Shown one piece after another: positions 19,402 through 28,008 of a stretch of 38,004 bases of DNA. Numbering within the stretch: position 1 is the stretch's first letter; each line of letters opens with the position of its first letter. The notes under the pieces were generated by a model. That model had not been told where the DNA came from. It made no database searches and saw nothing but the letters and a program-made list of their open reading frames with translations. Both the position numbers and the translations under genes were made by a program. Origin of the DNA: Spirosoma fluviale (GTDB lineage Bacteria; Bacteroidota; Bacteroidia; Cytophagales; Cyclobacteriaceae); contig CAMCBC010000005.1 of the NCBI GenBank assembly GCA_945872775.1, positions 1-38,004 on the forward strand, given 5' to 3'.

Positions 19402-20454
19402 ATGAAATACCTAGTTACTGGCGCTGCAGGTTTTATTGGATTTCATGTGGTCCAACACCTACTCGAAAGAGGAGAGGAAGTGGTAGGTTTGGATAATATT
19501 AACTCCTACTATAGCCTTGAACTTAAGTTTGCCCGATTGGCAGAATCGGGAATTGCTCGAGATAAGATTGCAGCTGGTGTTTTGGTGTCATCACAGAAAC
19601 AATCAAATTATCGCTTTATTCAGCAGGATTTGGTAGATAAGGAGTCTTTGCTTCGCCTGTTTGAAGCAGAAAAGTTTGACCTGGTCATTCATTTGGCTGC
19701 CCAAGCAGGAGTGCGAAATTCAATTCTTCACCCCGAAGATTACCTGCATAGCAACTTTACTGGATTTTTGCACCTCTTGGAAGCCTGCCGATTTTTTCCA
19801 GTAAAGCACTTCGTGTTTGCTTCCTCCAGTTCGGTCTATGGAAGCAATGCCAAAATGCCCTTCGCGACTTCCGATGGAGTGGATCATCCGATTTCACTCT
19901 ATGCGGCCTCCAAAAAGTCAAATGAACTGATGGCACACAGCTACAGTCACCTTTTTGGAATCCCAACCACAGGTCTTCGATTCTTCACGGTTTATGGCCC
20001 TTGGGGCAGACCTGATATGGCTTATTTTCTCTTTGCCGATGCAATTCGCAAAGGAGAGCCCATTCAAGTATTTAATCAGGGTCAAATGAAGCGGGATTTC
20101 ACCTACATCGATGATATCGTGTCTGGTGTAATTCGCGTAGCAGATCGGCCAGCTACTTCCAACCCCAACTTTGACCGGCAGCATCCCGATCCTTCGAGCT
20201 CTACGGCTCCCTACAAACTCTACAATATCGGGAACTCGTCTCCTGTGCCCTTGCTAGAATTTATCGAAGCCATCGAAAAGGGACTTGGAAAAAAGGCGAA
20301 GATGGAGTTTCTTCCCACGCAGCCCGGAGATGTGGTCGAAACACATGCCGACATCAGTGAGTTAGTACAAGATATGGGCTACGATCCCAAAGTTTCGGTG
20401 GCCCAAGGGGTGGAGGAATTCACCAAATGGTATATGAACTTTTATCAATCTTAA
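19402..20454 (+). CDS. NAD-dependent epimerase, UDP-glucuronate 4-epimerase-like
   Basis: VTGAAGFIGFHV; LDNINSYY; HLAAQAGVRNSI; SSSSVYGSNAKMPF; YAASKKSNELMAHSYSHL; TVYGPWGRPDMA; C-terminal MEFLPTQPGDVVETHADIS. Confidence 0.92.
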   Translation: MKYLVTGAAGFIGFHVVQHLLERGEEVVGLDNINSYYSLELKFARLAESGIARDKIAAGVLVSSQKQSNYRFIQQDLVDKESLLRLFEAEKFDLVIHLAAQAGVRNSILHPEDYLHSNFTGFLHLLEACRFFPVKHFVFASSSSVYGSNAKMPFATSDGVDHPISLYAASKKSNELMAHSYSHLFGIPTTGLRFFTVYGPWGRPDMAYFLFADAIRKGEPIQVFNQGQMKRDFTYIDDIVSGVIRVADRPATSNPNFDRQHPDPSSSTAPYKLYNIGNSSPVPLLEFIEAIEKGLGKKAKMEFLPTQPGDVVETHADISELVQDMGYDPKVSVAQGVEEFTKWYMNFYQS

Positions 20455-20455
20455 T

Positions 20456-21511
20456 ATGTCAAAGTCAATTTTAATTACCGGAGGAGCCGGATTTATTGGA
20501 TCTCATGTAGTCAAACTTTTTGTGGCTACCTATCCGCAGTATCGAATCGTCAACCTAGATGCCTTGACTTATGCGGGCAACTTGGAAAATCTGGTTGAGG
20601 TAGAGGATGCATCCAACTACTTTTTTGAAAAAGCAGATATTCAAGAGGAGGAGGCTTTGGAAGCGATATTTGCCAAGCATGGAATTACGGATGTCATTCA
20701 CCTAGCTGCTGAATCCCATGTGGATCGATCTATTTCAGATCCTTTGGCATTTGTACGAACCAATGTGTTTGGAACCGTGAATCTGCTGAATGTGGCCAAG
20801 AAAGCTTGGGCTGGAGCCTTAGATCAACACCTGTTCTACCATGTCTCTACAGACGAAGTCTATGGTTCTTTGCATGATGGAGGATTTTTCTTGGAGACGA
20901 CTGCCTACGATCCACAGTCACCCTATTCTGCATCTAAAGCAGCTTCAGATCACTTTGTAAGGGCCTATGCAAATACCTACAAAATGAAAACGGTGGTGTC
21001 CAACTGCTCCAACAACTATGGTCCCAACCATTTCCCGGAGAAGCTGATTCCGCTTTGTATCCATAACATCAAGAATAACAAGCCTTTGCCAGTCTATGGG
21101 AAAGGAGAGAATGTGCGTGATTGGTTGTTTGTAAAGGATCATGCGCGTGCCATTGATGTGGTATTCCATAAAGGAAAGCCAGGGGAGACCTACAACATTG
21201 GCGGCTTCAACGAGTGGAAAAATATCGACATTGTGCGCTTGTTGTGCCAAAAGATGGATGGCAAGCTTGGCCGCGAGGAGGGCGCTTCAGAGAAGCTGAT
21301 CACTTTTGTGCAGGATCGTGCTGGGCATGATTTGCGTTATGCCATCGATGCTACCAAGATTCAGCAGGAGTTAGGCTGGGAACCGAGTTTGCAGTTTGAA
21401 GAAGGAATAGAGCTGACGATTGACTGGTATTTGGCGAATGAAGCTTGGCTAAATCGAGTGACCTCAGGAGCTTACCAGACTTACTACGAAGATCTTTACG
21501 GAAACAAATAA
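20456..21511 (+). CDS. rfbB: dTDP-glucose 4,6-dehydratase
   Basis: ITGGAGFIGSHV; LDALTYAGNLENL; AAESHVDRSI; STDEVYGSL; PYSASKAASDHFVRAY; NCSNNYGPNHFPEKLIPL. Confidence 0.97.
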   Translation: MSKSILITGGAGFIGSHVVKLFVATYPQYRIVNLDALTYAGNLENLVEVEDASNYFFEKADIQEEEALEAIFAKHGITDVIHLAAESHVDRSISDPLAFVRTNVFGTVNLLNVAKKAWAGALDQHLFYHVSTDEVYGSLHDGGFFLETTAYDPQSPYSASKAASDHFVRAYANTYKMKTVVSNCSNNYGPNHFPEKLIPLCIHNIKNNKPLPVYGKGENVRDWLFVKDHARAIDVVFHKGKPGETYNIGGFNEWKNIDIVRLLCQKMDGKLGREEGASEKLITFVQDRAGHDLRYAIDATKIQQELGWEPSLQFEEGIELTIDWYLANEAWLNRVTSGAYQTYYEDLYGNK

Positions 21512-21537
21512 AAAAAGCCCTTTTAAGGGCTTTTTTT
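21511..21537. terminator. Bidirectional intrinsic terminator between convergent rfbB and serB-serA fusion
   Basis: AAAAAAGCCCTTTTAAGGGCTTTTTTT between two converging stop codons. Confidence 0.92.
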
Positions 21538-21547
21538 ATGGGTGCAA

Positions 21548-23440
21548 TTAGTATAGAGTTCTGAAGCGAATGGTACCTGGAATATTCTTTAGGGCTTCAA
21601 TCGCATCGGGATCGTATACTTTGTCTATGTCTGTGATCACGTAGCCAATCTTTTCATTGGTTTTGAGGTATTGACCTACAATGTTGATGTGATAGTTGGC
21701 CAGTACAAGATTGATTTTTGCCAATACACCGGGTTCATTCTGGTGCAGGTGAATCAGTCGATGCGCATCTTTCAAGAATGGAAGCTGGATATTGGGGAAG
21801 TTGACCGAGTTGTAGGTGTTTCCTGTATTGACATATTCCATGATTTTGCCAGGCACAAATCGGGCTATATTTTCTTGAGCCTCCAGGGTGCTGCCTCCAA
21901 TATGTGGGGTAAGGATGGTATTTGGCAATCCCTTGAGTTCTGATTCGAAGCCCTCTTTGTTGTTTTTCGGTTCCTCCGGGAATACATCTACTGCACAGCC
22001 TCCGATATGTCCGGAAAGAATGGCAGCTCTAAGTGCGGGTATGTCCACCACATGTCCTCGGCTCAGGTTGAGCAGGAGAGCACCGGGCTTCATTTTTGAG
22101 ATTTTTTCCTGATCGATGAGGCAGCTGTTGTCTTTTCTACCATCCACGTGTAGGGTGATGACATCGCAGGTAGCCAATAATTCATCCAAGGAGTTCATCT
22201 TGGTGGCGTTTCCGAGTGCTAGTTTTTCAATGACATCGTAATAGAAGACATTCATACCTAGGTTTTCGGCAAGGACAGAGAGCTGAGCGCCAATGTTGCC
22301 ATAGCCAACGATTCCTAGTTTTTTACCGCGAATTTCAAAGGAACCCGTCGCTGATTTGTCCCAGATCCCTTGGTGCATTCCGACGGATTTGTCTTGGAAC
22401 CTGCGCATCAAGAAAATGATTTGTGCGATGGCCATTTCTACGACGGAGCGGGTGTTGGAAAATGGAGCATTGAAAACTGCAACCCCTCTTTTTTGGCATT
22501 CTTCTAGATCAATCTGGTTGGTCCCGATACAAAAAGCACCAATTGCCAATAGGCGATTCGCATTTTCTAATACCTTTTTTGTGACTGTAGTTTTGGAGCG
22601 TATGCCAAGGATTGAGATAGTGCGAATCTTTTCACAGAGCTCTTCCTCACTCATTGCACCCGAAGCTACCTCTACTTGGTAACCTTCTTCTTTGAGGAGT
22701 TCAAGGGCAATGGGGTGCACATTTTCAAGAAGGAGCACCTTAATTCTGCTTTTTGGGTAGGAAAACTTCGTATTGAGTTTGTTGATGTAGAGGATCTCAT
22801 CAAAGCTTGGTGCGATGTGATCTGCTTGGCTGGTAACTTTTGGACGGCTTACATTTTCGGTAAAGGCATAAAATTTATTGGCTAATCCAGAAGCCTTAAT
22901 TTCGTAGTCGGTGTAGCCATCTCCGATGACATAGATGTCTCCATCCAAGTTGATGTCACGGATGGTTTCCGATTTGCCATTATTTTTTGATAGGGGATTT
23001 TCTCGATTGAAATCGATGATTTTTCCACTCTCGTCGTATATCAAATCATTTGCAAAGACATTTTCCTGCTTAATTCCGTACTCGGTTACGATGGGGATGA
23101 TAAAATCCTTGAAGCCATTGGAAATGATAAAGACATCGGCTGCATTATCCTTCAACCAATCCTTGTTTCGCTCAAAGGATTTGGAAACTTTTTGCTTCAA
23201 AATGATGATCAATTCTGCAATTTGACTTTTACTGGCTTGAAGAATATTGAGTCGTTGTTCTAGACTTTCTCTAAAAGTGAGGCTACCATCCATTCCTTTG
23301 TCGGTGATATCCTTGATGGCTTGTAATTTTTCCTTTTGTTGGGGATCAACTGAAAGGCTGATTTCTCCCAGGATATCTAAAGCCTCTACTCGGGTAAAGG
23401 TACTGTCAAAATCAATGATGAATTTTTTGGTTTTTGGCAT
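21548..23440 (-). CDS. Fusion of HAD phosphoserine phosphatase-like domain (N) and D-3-phosphoglycerate dehydrogenase with ACT domain (C)
   Basis: N-domain IIDFDSTF (motif I), IISNGFKDF, VIGDGYTDYEIKASG (motif III); C-domain GAFCIGTNQIDLEECQKRGVAVFNAPFSNTRSVVEMAI, KLGIVGYGNIGAQLS, LLNLSRGHVVDIPAL, LTPHIGGSTLEAQENI, ACT region HQNEPGVLAKINLVLANYHINIVGQYLKT. Confidence 0.92.
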   Translation of the reverse strand: MPKTKKFIIDFDSTFTRVEALDILGEISLSVDPQQKEKLQAIKDITDKGMDGSLTFRESLEQRLNILQASKSQIAELIIILKQKVSKSFERNKDWLKDNAADVFIISNGFKDFIIPIVTEYGIKQENVFANDLIYDESGKIIDFNRENPLSKNNGKSETIRDINLDGDIYVIGDGYTDYEIKASGLANKFYAFTENVSRPKVTSQADHIAPSFDEILYINKLNTKFSYPKSRIKVLLLENVHPIALELLKEEGYQVEVASGAMSEEELCEKIRTISILGIRSKTTVTKKVLENANRLLAIGAFCIGTNQIDLEECQKRGVAVFNAPFSNTRSVVEMAIAQIIFLMRRFQDKSVGMHQGIWDKSATGSFEIRGKKLGIVGYGNIGAQLSVLAENLGMNVFYYDVIEKLALGNATKMNSLDELLATCDVITLHVDGRKDNSCLIDQEKISKMKPGALLLNLSRGHVVDIPALRAAILSGHIGGCAVDVFPEEPKNNKEGFESELKGLPNTILTPHIGGSTLEAQENIARFVPGKIMEYVNTGNTYNSVNFPNIQLPFLKDAHRLIHLHQNEPGVLAKINLVLANYHINIVGQYLKTNEKIGYVITDIDKVYDPDAIEALKNIPGTIRFRTLY

Positions 23441-23760
23441 GGAGCAGCTAAAATTATAAACAGTAAAATTAATGGATTGTCAAAAAAAGTGACCATTTAT
23501 TCCTGTATTTGTTACGAATCTTTTTTGTTTTTGAGTTCCTGGAAATTTTAGGTTATTAGAGAATTAAACAAGCGATGGGCTTGAATGGTTTATTTTTGTC
23601 TTTTTCTAAATGAAGGAAGAGTCTGTCTAAAAATTACTTTTGAGGCAAAGACTTTTCACCTATTTTTGAATCTCAGGTTGCATTAAGAATTAAAAGTGCA
23701 CGGTAACGCGCTTGATTGGTGCAACCCCTAGTTTTACTTTGTCAACTACCTATTCGAACG

Positions 23761-24276
23761 ATGAAATTGAACGCTAAAATTTTAATGATTGCGCTTGTTG
23801 CTGGCCTTGCTGCTTGCCAAAAAACGGGCATTGTGTCTCAAAAAACCACCTACGAATTGGTAGGCGAAGCCAAGTCGGTTCCTGGAAACTATGGGGATGT
23901 GGTGAAAGAAGCGGGTGTAGTCACTCCGGCAATTCTTCTTCAAAAAGTGGAATCTGCTGGAACTTTTACAGGAAAAGTTTCTGGACAAATTAAGGAGGTA
24001 TGTACCAACAAAGGCTGTTGGTTTGCCATGGAGTTACCAAATGGATCTAGCATGCGAGTTACTTTTAAAGATTATGGATTTTTTATCCCCACCAACTCCC
24101 AAGGATTTCCCATTACGATAGAAGGGGTGGCTACCTTGACCGAAACCGATGTGGAAACCTTACGGCACTATGCAGAAGATCAGGGAAGATCCAAGGAGGA
24201 GGTTGAGGCCATCACCTCACCAAAAAAAGAAATCACTTTTGAAGCTTCAGGAGCCTTAATTAAAGCCAAATCCTGA
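23761..24276 (+). CDS. DUF4920-like lipoprotein
   Basis: Lipobox MKLNAKILMIALVAGLAACQK; TFTGKVSGQIKEVCTNKGCWFAMEL (the C..KGCW pattern of DUF4920 proteins). ATG at 23761 chosen over the upstream ORF start at 23716. Confidence 0.75.
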   Translation: MKLNAKILMIALVAGLAACQKTGIVSQKTTYELVGEAKSVPGNYGDVVKEAGVVTPAILLQKVESAGTFTGKVSGQIKEVCTNKGCWFAMELPNGSSMRVTFKDYGFFIPTNSQGFPITIEGVATLTETDVETLRHYAEDQGRSKEEVEAITSPKKEITFEASGALIKAKS

Positions 24277-24479
24277 TGGCTCTGGCTTTAGATAATTTGA
24301 GAGTAGGGAGGGTTTATCGACTGGTCAACCAGGGCGAAATCCGGAAAATTGAGGTCATGTCCCGGCTTCCTGGGGAAGATTTCAGGATTAAGGATTTGGA
24401 TACCCTGGAGTACTATACCTTGCACGAGTTGCTGCAATGGGGCAAGGGCAAGGATTACGATCTGGAGGAATTGCGCTAA
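24276..24479 (+). CDS. Small conserved-looking protein of unknown function (67 aa)
   Basis: ATG overlaps the upstream stop (TGATGG), suggesting translational coupling; acidic/basic soluble composition. Confidence 0.55.
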   Translation: MALALDNLRVGRVYRLVNQGEIRKIEVMSRLPGEDFRIKDLDTLEYYTLHELLQWGKGKDYDLEELR

Positions 24480-24600
24480 GGGGCGAAATTTTATTTTTTT
24501 GATTTTTTAATAAACCAGAACTTCCTAGGTATTCCTGCGTAACAAAAGTCACAGCAAGAATTCTCCTGTTCGGCTAGATTTACGTACTTATTTTTCAATT

Positions 24601-24972
24601 ATGTCAAAAAGCTTAGCTGCGGCCATCGCACAGGCCAAGTGTCCAAAATGCAGACAAGGAAATATGTTTCCAGTCTCTCCCTTTAGTTATCGAAAACTAT
24701 CGGTTATCCATTCGCGATGCGAAGTTTGTGATGCCAGTTTGGTTCCTGAACCGGGATTCTACGATGGTGCGATGTACATCAGCTATGCCTTTTCGGTTGC
24801 GCTAATGGTCACATCTTTGGTGGCCATCAATGTATTGGTCGCTGAACCCAAACTTTGGATGTATTTGACTTCAGTAGTGGTACTCACTATTTTTTTGATG
24901 CCTGCCATGCTTCGGTATTCCAAAACCTTGTACCAATATGGAATGGGCAAATTGAAGTACCGAGGATATTGA
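24601..24972 (+). CDS. DUF983-like membrane protein
   Basis: CPKCRQGNMF zinc-ribbon-like start, second CEVCDASLVPEPGFYDGAMYISYAFSVAL and two TM segments. Confidence 0.85.
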   Translation: MSKSLAAAIAQAKCPKCRQGNMFPVSPFSYRKLSVIHSRCEVCDASLVPEPGFYDGAMYISYAFSVALMVTSLVAINVLVAEPKLWMYLTSVVVLTIFLMPAMLRYSKTLYQYGMGKLKYRGY

Positions 24973-25038
24973 TTTCGTAAGCAGGTTTGCTTGATAAGAC
25001 CCTGTTTTTTTGTACCTTTTTGCTTTGGAAAAAATAGG

Positions 25039-25434
25039 ATGAAAAAATTTTTGAAGAAGTTCCTCATTTACAGCATGGGTTATTTTTACCTGGTAGCAGG
25101 TGTCAACCATTTTGTGACTCCCGATTTTTACCTTCCGCTCATTCCACCTTTTTTTCCCATGCCAGAGCTAATCAACATTCTTTCTGGTGTTGCTGAGGTG
25201 CTATTGGGTATAGGGGTGTTGTATTTGCCTACCCGTAAGCGCGCTGCTTGGGGTATTTTCGGGATGCTGATTTGTTTTATTCCGTCCCACGTGTATTTCA
25301 TTCAGGTAGGTTCTTGTATTGAAGGAGTCCTCTGTGCTCCCGAATGGATGGGTTGGGTTCGTTTGTTGGTTTTTCATCCCATTCTGCTTTTTTGGGCGTA
25401 TTGGGTAAGTAAAAATGATAGTGTAGGAAATTGA
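25039..25434 (+). CDS. DoxX-like small integral membrane protein
   Basis: Four TM segments; YLVAGVNHFVTPDFYLPLIPPFFP; VLLGIGVLYLPTRKRAAWGIFGMLI. ATG at 25039 preferred. Confidence 0.75.
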   Translation: MKKFLKKFLIYSMGYFYLVAGVNHFVTPDFYLPLIPPFFPMPELINILSGVAEVLLGIGVLYLPTRKRAAWGIFGMLICFIPSHVYFIQVGSCIEGVLCAPEWMGWVRLLVFHPILLFWAYWVSKNDSVGN

Positions 25435-25639
25435 TTTTTAGTTAATTACGAGCAGCAAGAGGTCGTTTTTTTTTCTTTACCAATACATTTAGTTCGCTCC
25501 ATTTATCGCATTTTTTTTTCGAATTGATTTTGATTTGTATATGCTTATATACTATTTGTTACGATTACTAACAAAAATGATTGAAAAGCAAACCTTTGAT
25601 TGGTATCTTTCGTTATAGGTTTAGTTTCGACACAAAAAA

Positions 25640-26311
25640 ATGGAATCGATTTTAAAGAAAATACGGGTTGATGTAAACAGTAATCTGTTTCTAAAAGACC
25701 CATTTAGTTCGGAGTTAGGCGTGCTAATTGTTCAAGAAGGCGCTCACCTTATTCAGGAATTGGGAATGGAGCACTTCACTTTTAAAAAATTAGGCGCTAA
25801 GATTGGAAGTACAGAGGCAGCTATTTACCGGTACTTTGAAAACAAGCACAAGTTGCTTTTGTATCTGAGTGCATGGTATTGGGCTTGGTTGGAACATAAT
25901 TTAGTTTTTGGCACTGCCAATCAATCTGATCCAGTGGGCAGGCTATCCGTTGCAATTCGATTGCTTGTGGAGGGCCCGATTTACAAGCAAAATGATTTTC
26001 TAGACCCAGAAATTTTAAGAAGTATAGTGATCAATGAATCTATCAAAGGATTCTTGACCAAGGAGGTTGATTTGGAGCATGAGTCTGGGATTTTTTCCCA
26101 GGTATATAAATTTGGAGACCGAGTTTCTGCCATAATTGGAGAGATCAATCCGGATTACCTCTATCCCAAAACCTTAGTATCTACAATTCTTGAGTCTAGC
26201 CTATTGCAGAACTTCAATTCCCAGCATTTACCGGGAATGCTGGATTCAGGTCCCGATAGCAAAGACCGTTATCAATTCTTTTTTCAACTCGTGACCAAAG
26301 CCATTCACTGA
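25640..26311 (+). CDS. TetR-family transcriptional regulator
   Basis: N-terminal HTH: GAHLIQELGMEHFTFKKLGAKIGSTEAAIYRYFENKHKLLLYL. Confidence 0.85.
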   Translation: MESILKKIRVDVNSNLFLKDPFSSELGVLIVQEGAHLIQELGMEHFTFKKLGAKIGSTEAAIYRYFENKHKLLLYLSAWYWAWLEHNLVFGTANQSDPVGRLSVAIRLLVEGPIYKQNDFLDPEILRSIVINESIKGFLTKEVDLEHESGIFSQVYKFGDRVSAIIGEINPDYLYPKTLVSTILESSLLQNFNSQHLPGMLDSGPDSKDRYQFFFQLVTKAIH

Positions 26312-28008
26312 TGCAGCGCGAACAAGAATTAACACCGATCAGACGATTTTTCAATATTCTCAAAGAAGAGAAAAATCAAGTCTATGCCATTTACTTCTAT
26401 GCGATTTTAAATGGGTTGATTACGCTCATCTTGCCTTTGGGTATTCAGGCCATCCTCAACTTTATTCTTGGGGGTAGAATTACTACTTCTTGGATAATTT
26501 TAGTGGTTATTGTGGCTGCAGGGGTAATTTTTGGTGGTTTTTTACAAATCTCCCAACTTCAGATTATGGAGAAATTCCAGCAGCGAATTTTCTCGAAATC
26601 TGGACTTTCTATTGCCTACCGTTTGCCACGAATCAAAACTGAAATACTTCATGGCAAATATGCGCCTGAAATCGTGAATCGGTTCTTTGATACAGTGAGC
26701 TTGCAAAAAGGAATGGCGAAAATCTTGATTGATTTCTCTGCTGCGCTTCTTCAAGTGGTTTTCGGACTTTTATTGCTTTCATTTTACCATCCTGCTTTCA
26801 TCGTATTTGGCTTAGGTTTATTTGGGATTTTGGCCCTAATCTTTTATTACACCGCTCCAAAAGGAATGGAAACTGCCATCCAGGAGTCTTCCTATAAATA
26901 CCAAACAGCCTATTGGTTGGAAGAAGTAGGGAGAACCTTGAATTCATTTAAACTGGTAGGAACCACACAACTTCCCATCCTGAGAGCCGACAAGCTAATT
27001 CAAAAATACGTTCAGTTTAGATCGCAACACTTTAATGTATTGATTTTCCAATACAAGGTGATGATTGCATTTAAGGTACTAATTGTTACCAGTTTATTGA
27101 TCGCAGGTAGTTTGCTTTTAATTAATGATCAAATCTCTATTGGACAATTCGTTGCGGCAGAAGTAATTATTATTCTCGTGGTCAATTCGGTGGAGAAACT
27201 CATTCTTTCCTTGGAAACAGTCTACGACACCTTAGTATCCATTGATAAGCTTGGTCAAATAATGGATTTGGACTTGGAACACCATGAGCCTCATGAAAAA
27301 GTGATAGACCCTACTTCAGAAGGTATCAAGTTTAGCATGGAGGATGTGGTTTTTCAACCCGCAGATTCACACCAGCCACTATTGTCTGGAGTGACCTTTA
27401 CGATTGCGCAGGGTAAGAAAGTAGTCGTAACTGGAAAGAGTGGAAGTGGAAAAAGTGCCATGATGGCTTTATTTTCTGGTCTTTACGAAGAGTACCAGGG
27501 AAAAGTATTAGTCAATGACCTGTCTTTGGAATACATCAACTTGGAGAAATTCCGGGGTATGGTTGGTGATTTTCTTGAGCTTCAACAGATTTTTCACGGT
27601 ACCATCCTTGAAAATATCTGCATGGGAAGAGATTATACCCAAGAGCAATTGGAATCCCTCATTGCCCTAGTTGGGTTGAAAGACTTTATCTACCAAGCAC
27701 CTATGGGATTGGAAGCCGTTCTTCAGCCTGAAGGCAAAGGTTTATCTAAAACCATCGCGCATCAGATTTTGCTTGCTAGGGGGTTTGTGGGGCAACCGAA
27801 GGCTTTGATTATGGAGAATATCCTAAACTATGTGGATCCTACTGTTAAAGCCAAGGTAATCGACTATGTAATGAAAGGGCCTTGGACCTTGATTATGATT
27901 TCGGATGAACCAAAGGTGCAGCAGTTGGCTGACGAGGTGATCGTAATGGATCAAGGCAAGCTTGCTTTTCAAGGAAAATTTGAGGACTACCGTACTTTCA
28001 AAAACTAA
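26311..28008 (+). CDS. ABC exporter (type I secretion-like, no peptidase domain) with degenerate nucleotide-binding domain
   Basis: Exporter TMD; Walker A GKSGSGKSA. The LSGGQ, Walker B/catalytic Glu, H-loop and A-loop positions are non-canonical (GLSKTI, ALIMEN, MISDE, VVFQP). Start overlaps the TetR stop (TGATG). Confidence 0.88.
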   Translation: MQREQELTPIRRFFNILKEEKNQVYAIYFYAILNGLITLILPLGIQAILNFILGGRITTSWIILVVIVAAGVIFGGFLQISQLQIMEKFQQRIFSKSGLSIAYRLPRIKTEILHGKYAPEIVNRFFDTVSLQKGMAKILIDFSAALLQVVFGLLLLSFYHPAFIVFGLGLFGILALIFYYTAPKGMETAIQESSYKYQTAYWLEEVGRTLNSFKLVGTTQLPILRADKLIQKYVQFRSQHFNVLIFQYKVMIAFKVLIVTSLLIAGSLLLINDQISIGQFVAAEVIIILVVNSVEKLILSLETVYDTLVSIDKLGQIMDLDLEHHEPHEKVIDPTSEGIKFSMEDVVFQPADSHQPLLSGVTFTIAQGKKVVVTGKSGSGKSAMMALFSGLYEEYQGKVLVNDLSLEYINLEKFRGMVGDFLELQQIFHGTILENICMGRDYTQEQLESLIALVGLKDFIYQAPMGLEAVLQPEGKGLSKTIAHQILLARGFVGQPKALIMENILNYVDPTVKAKVIDYVMKGPWTLIMISDEPKVQQLADEVIVMDQGKLAFQGKFEDYRTFKN

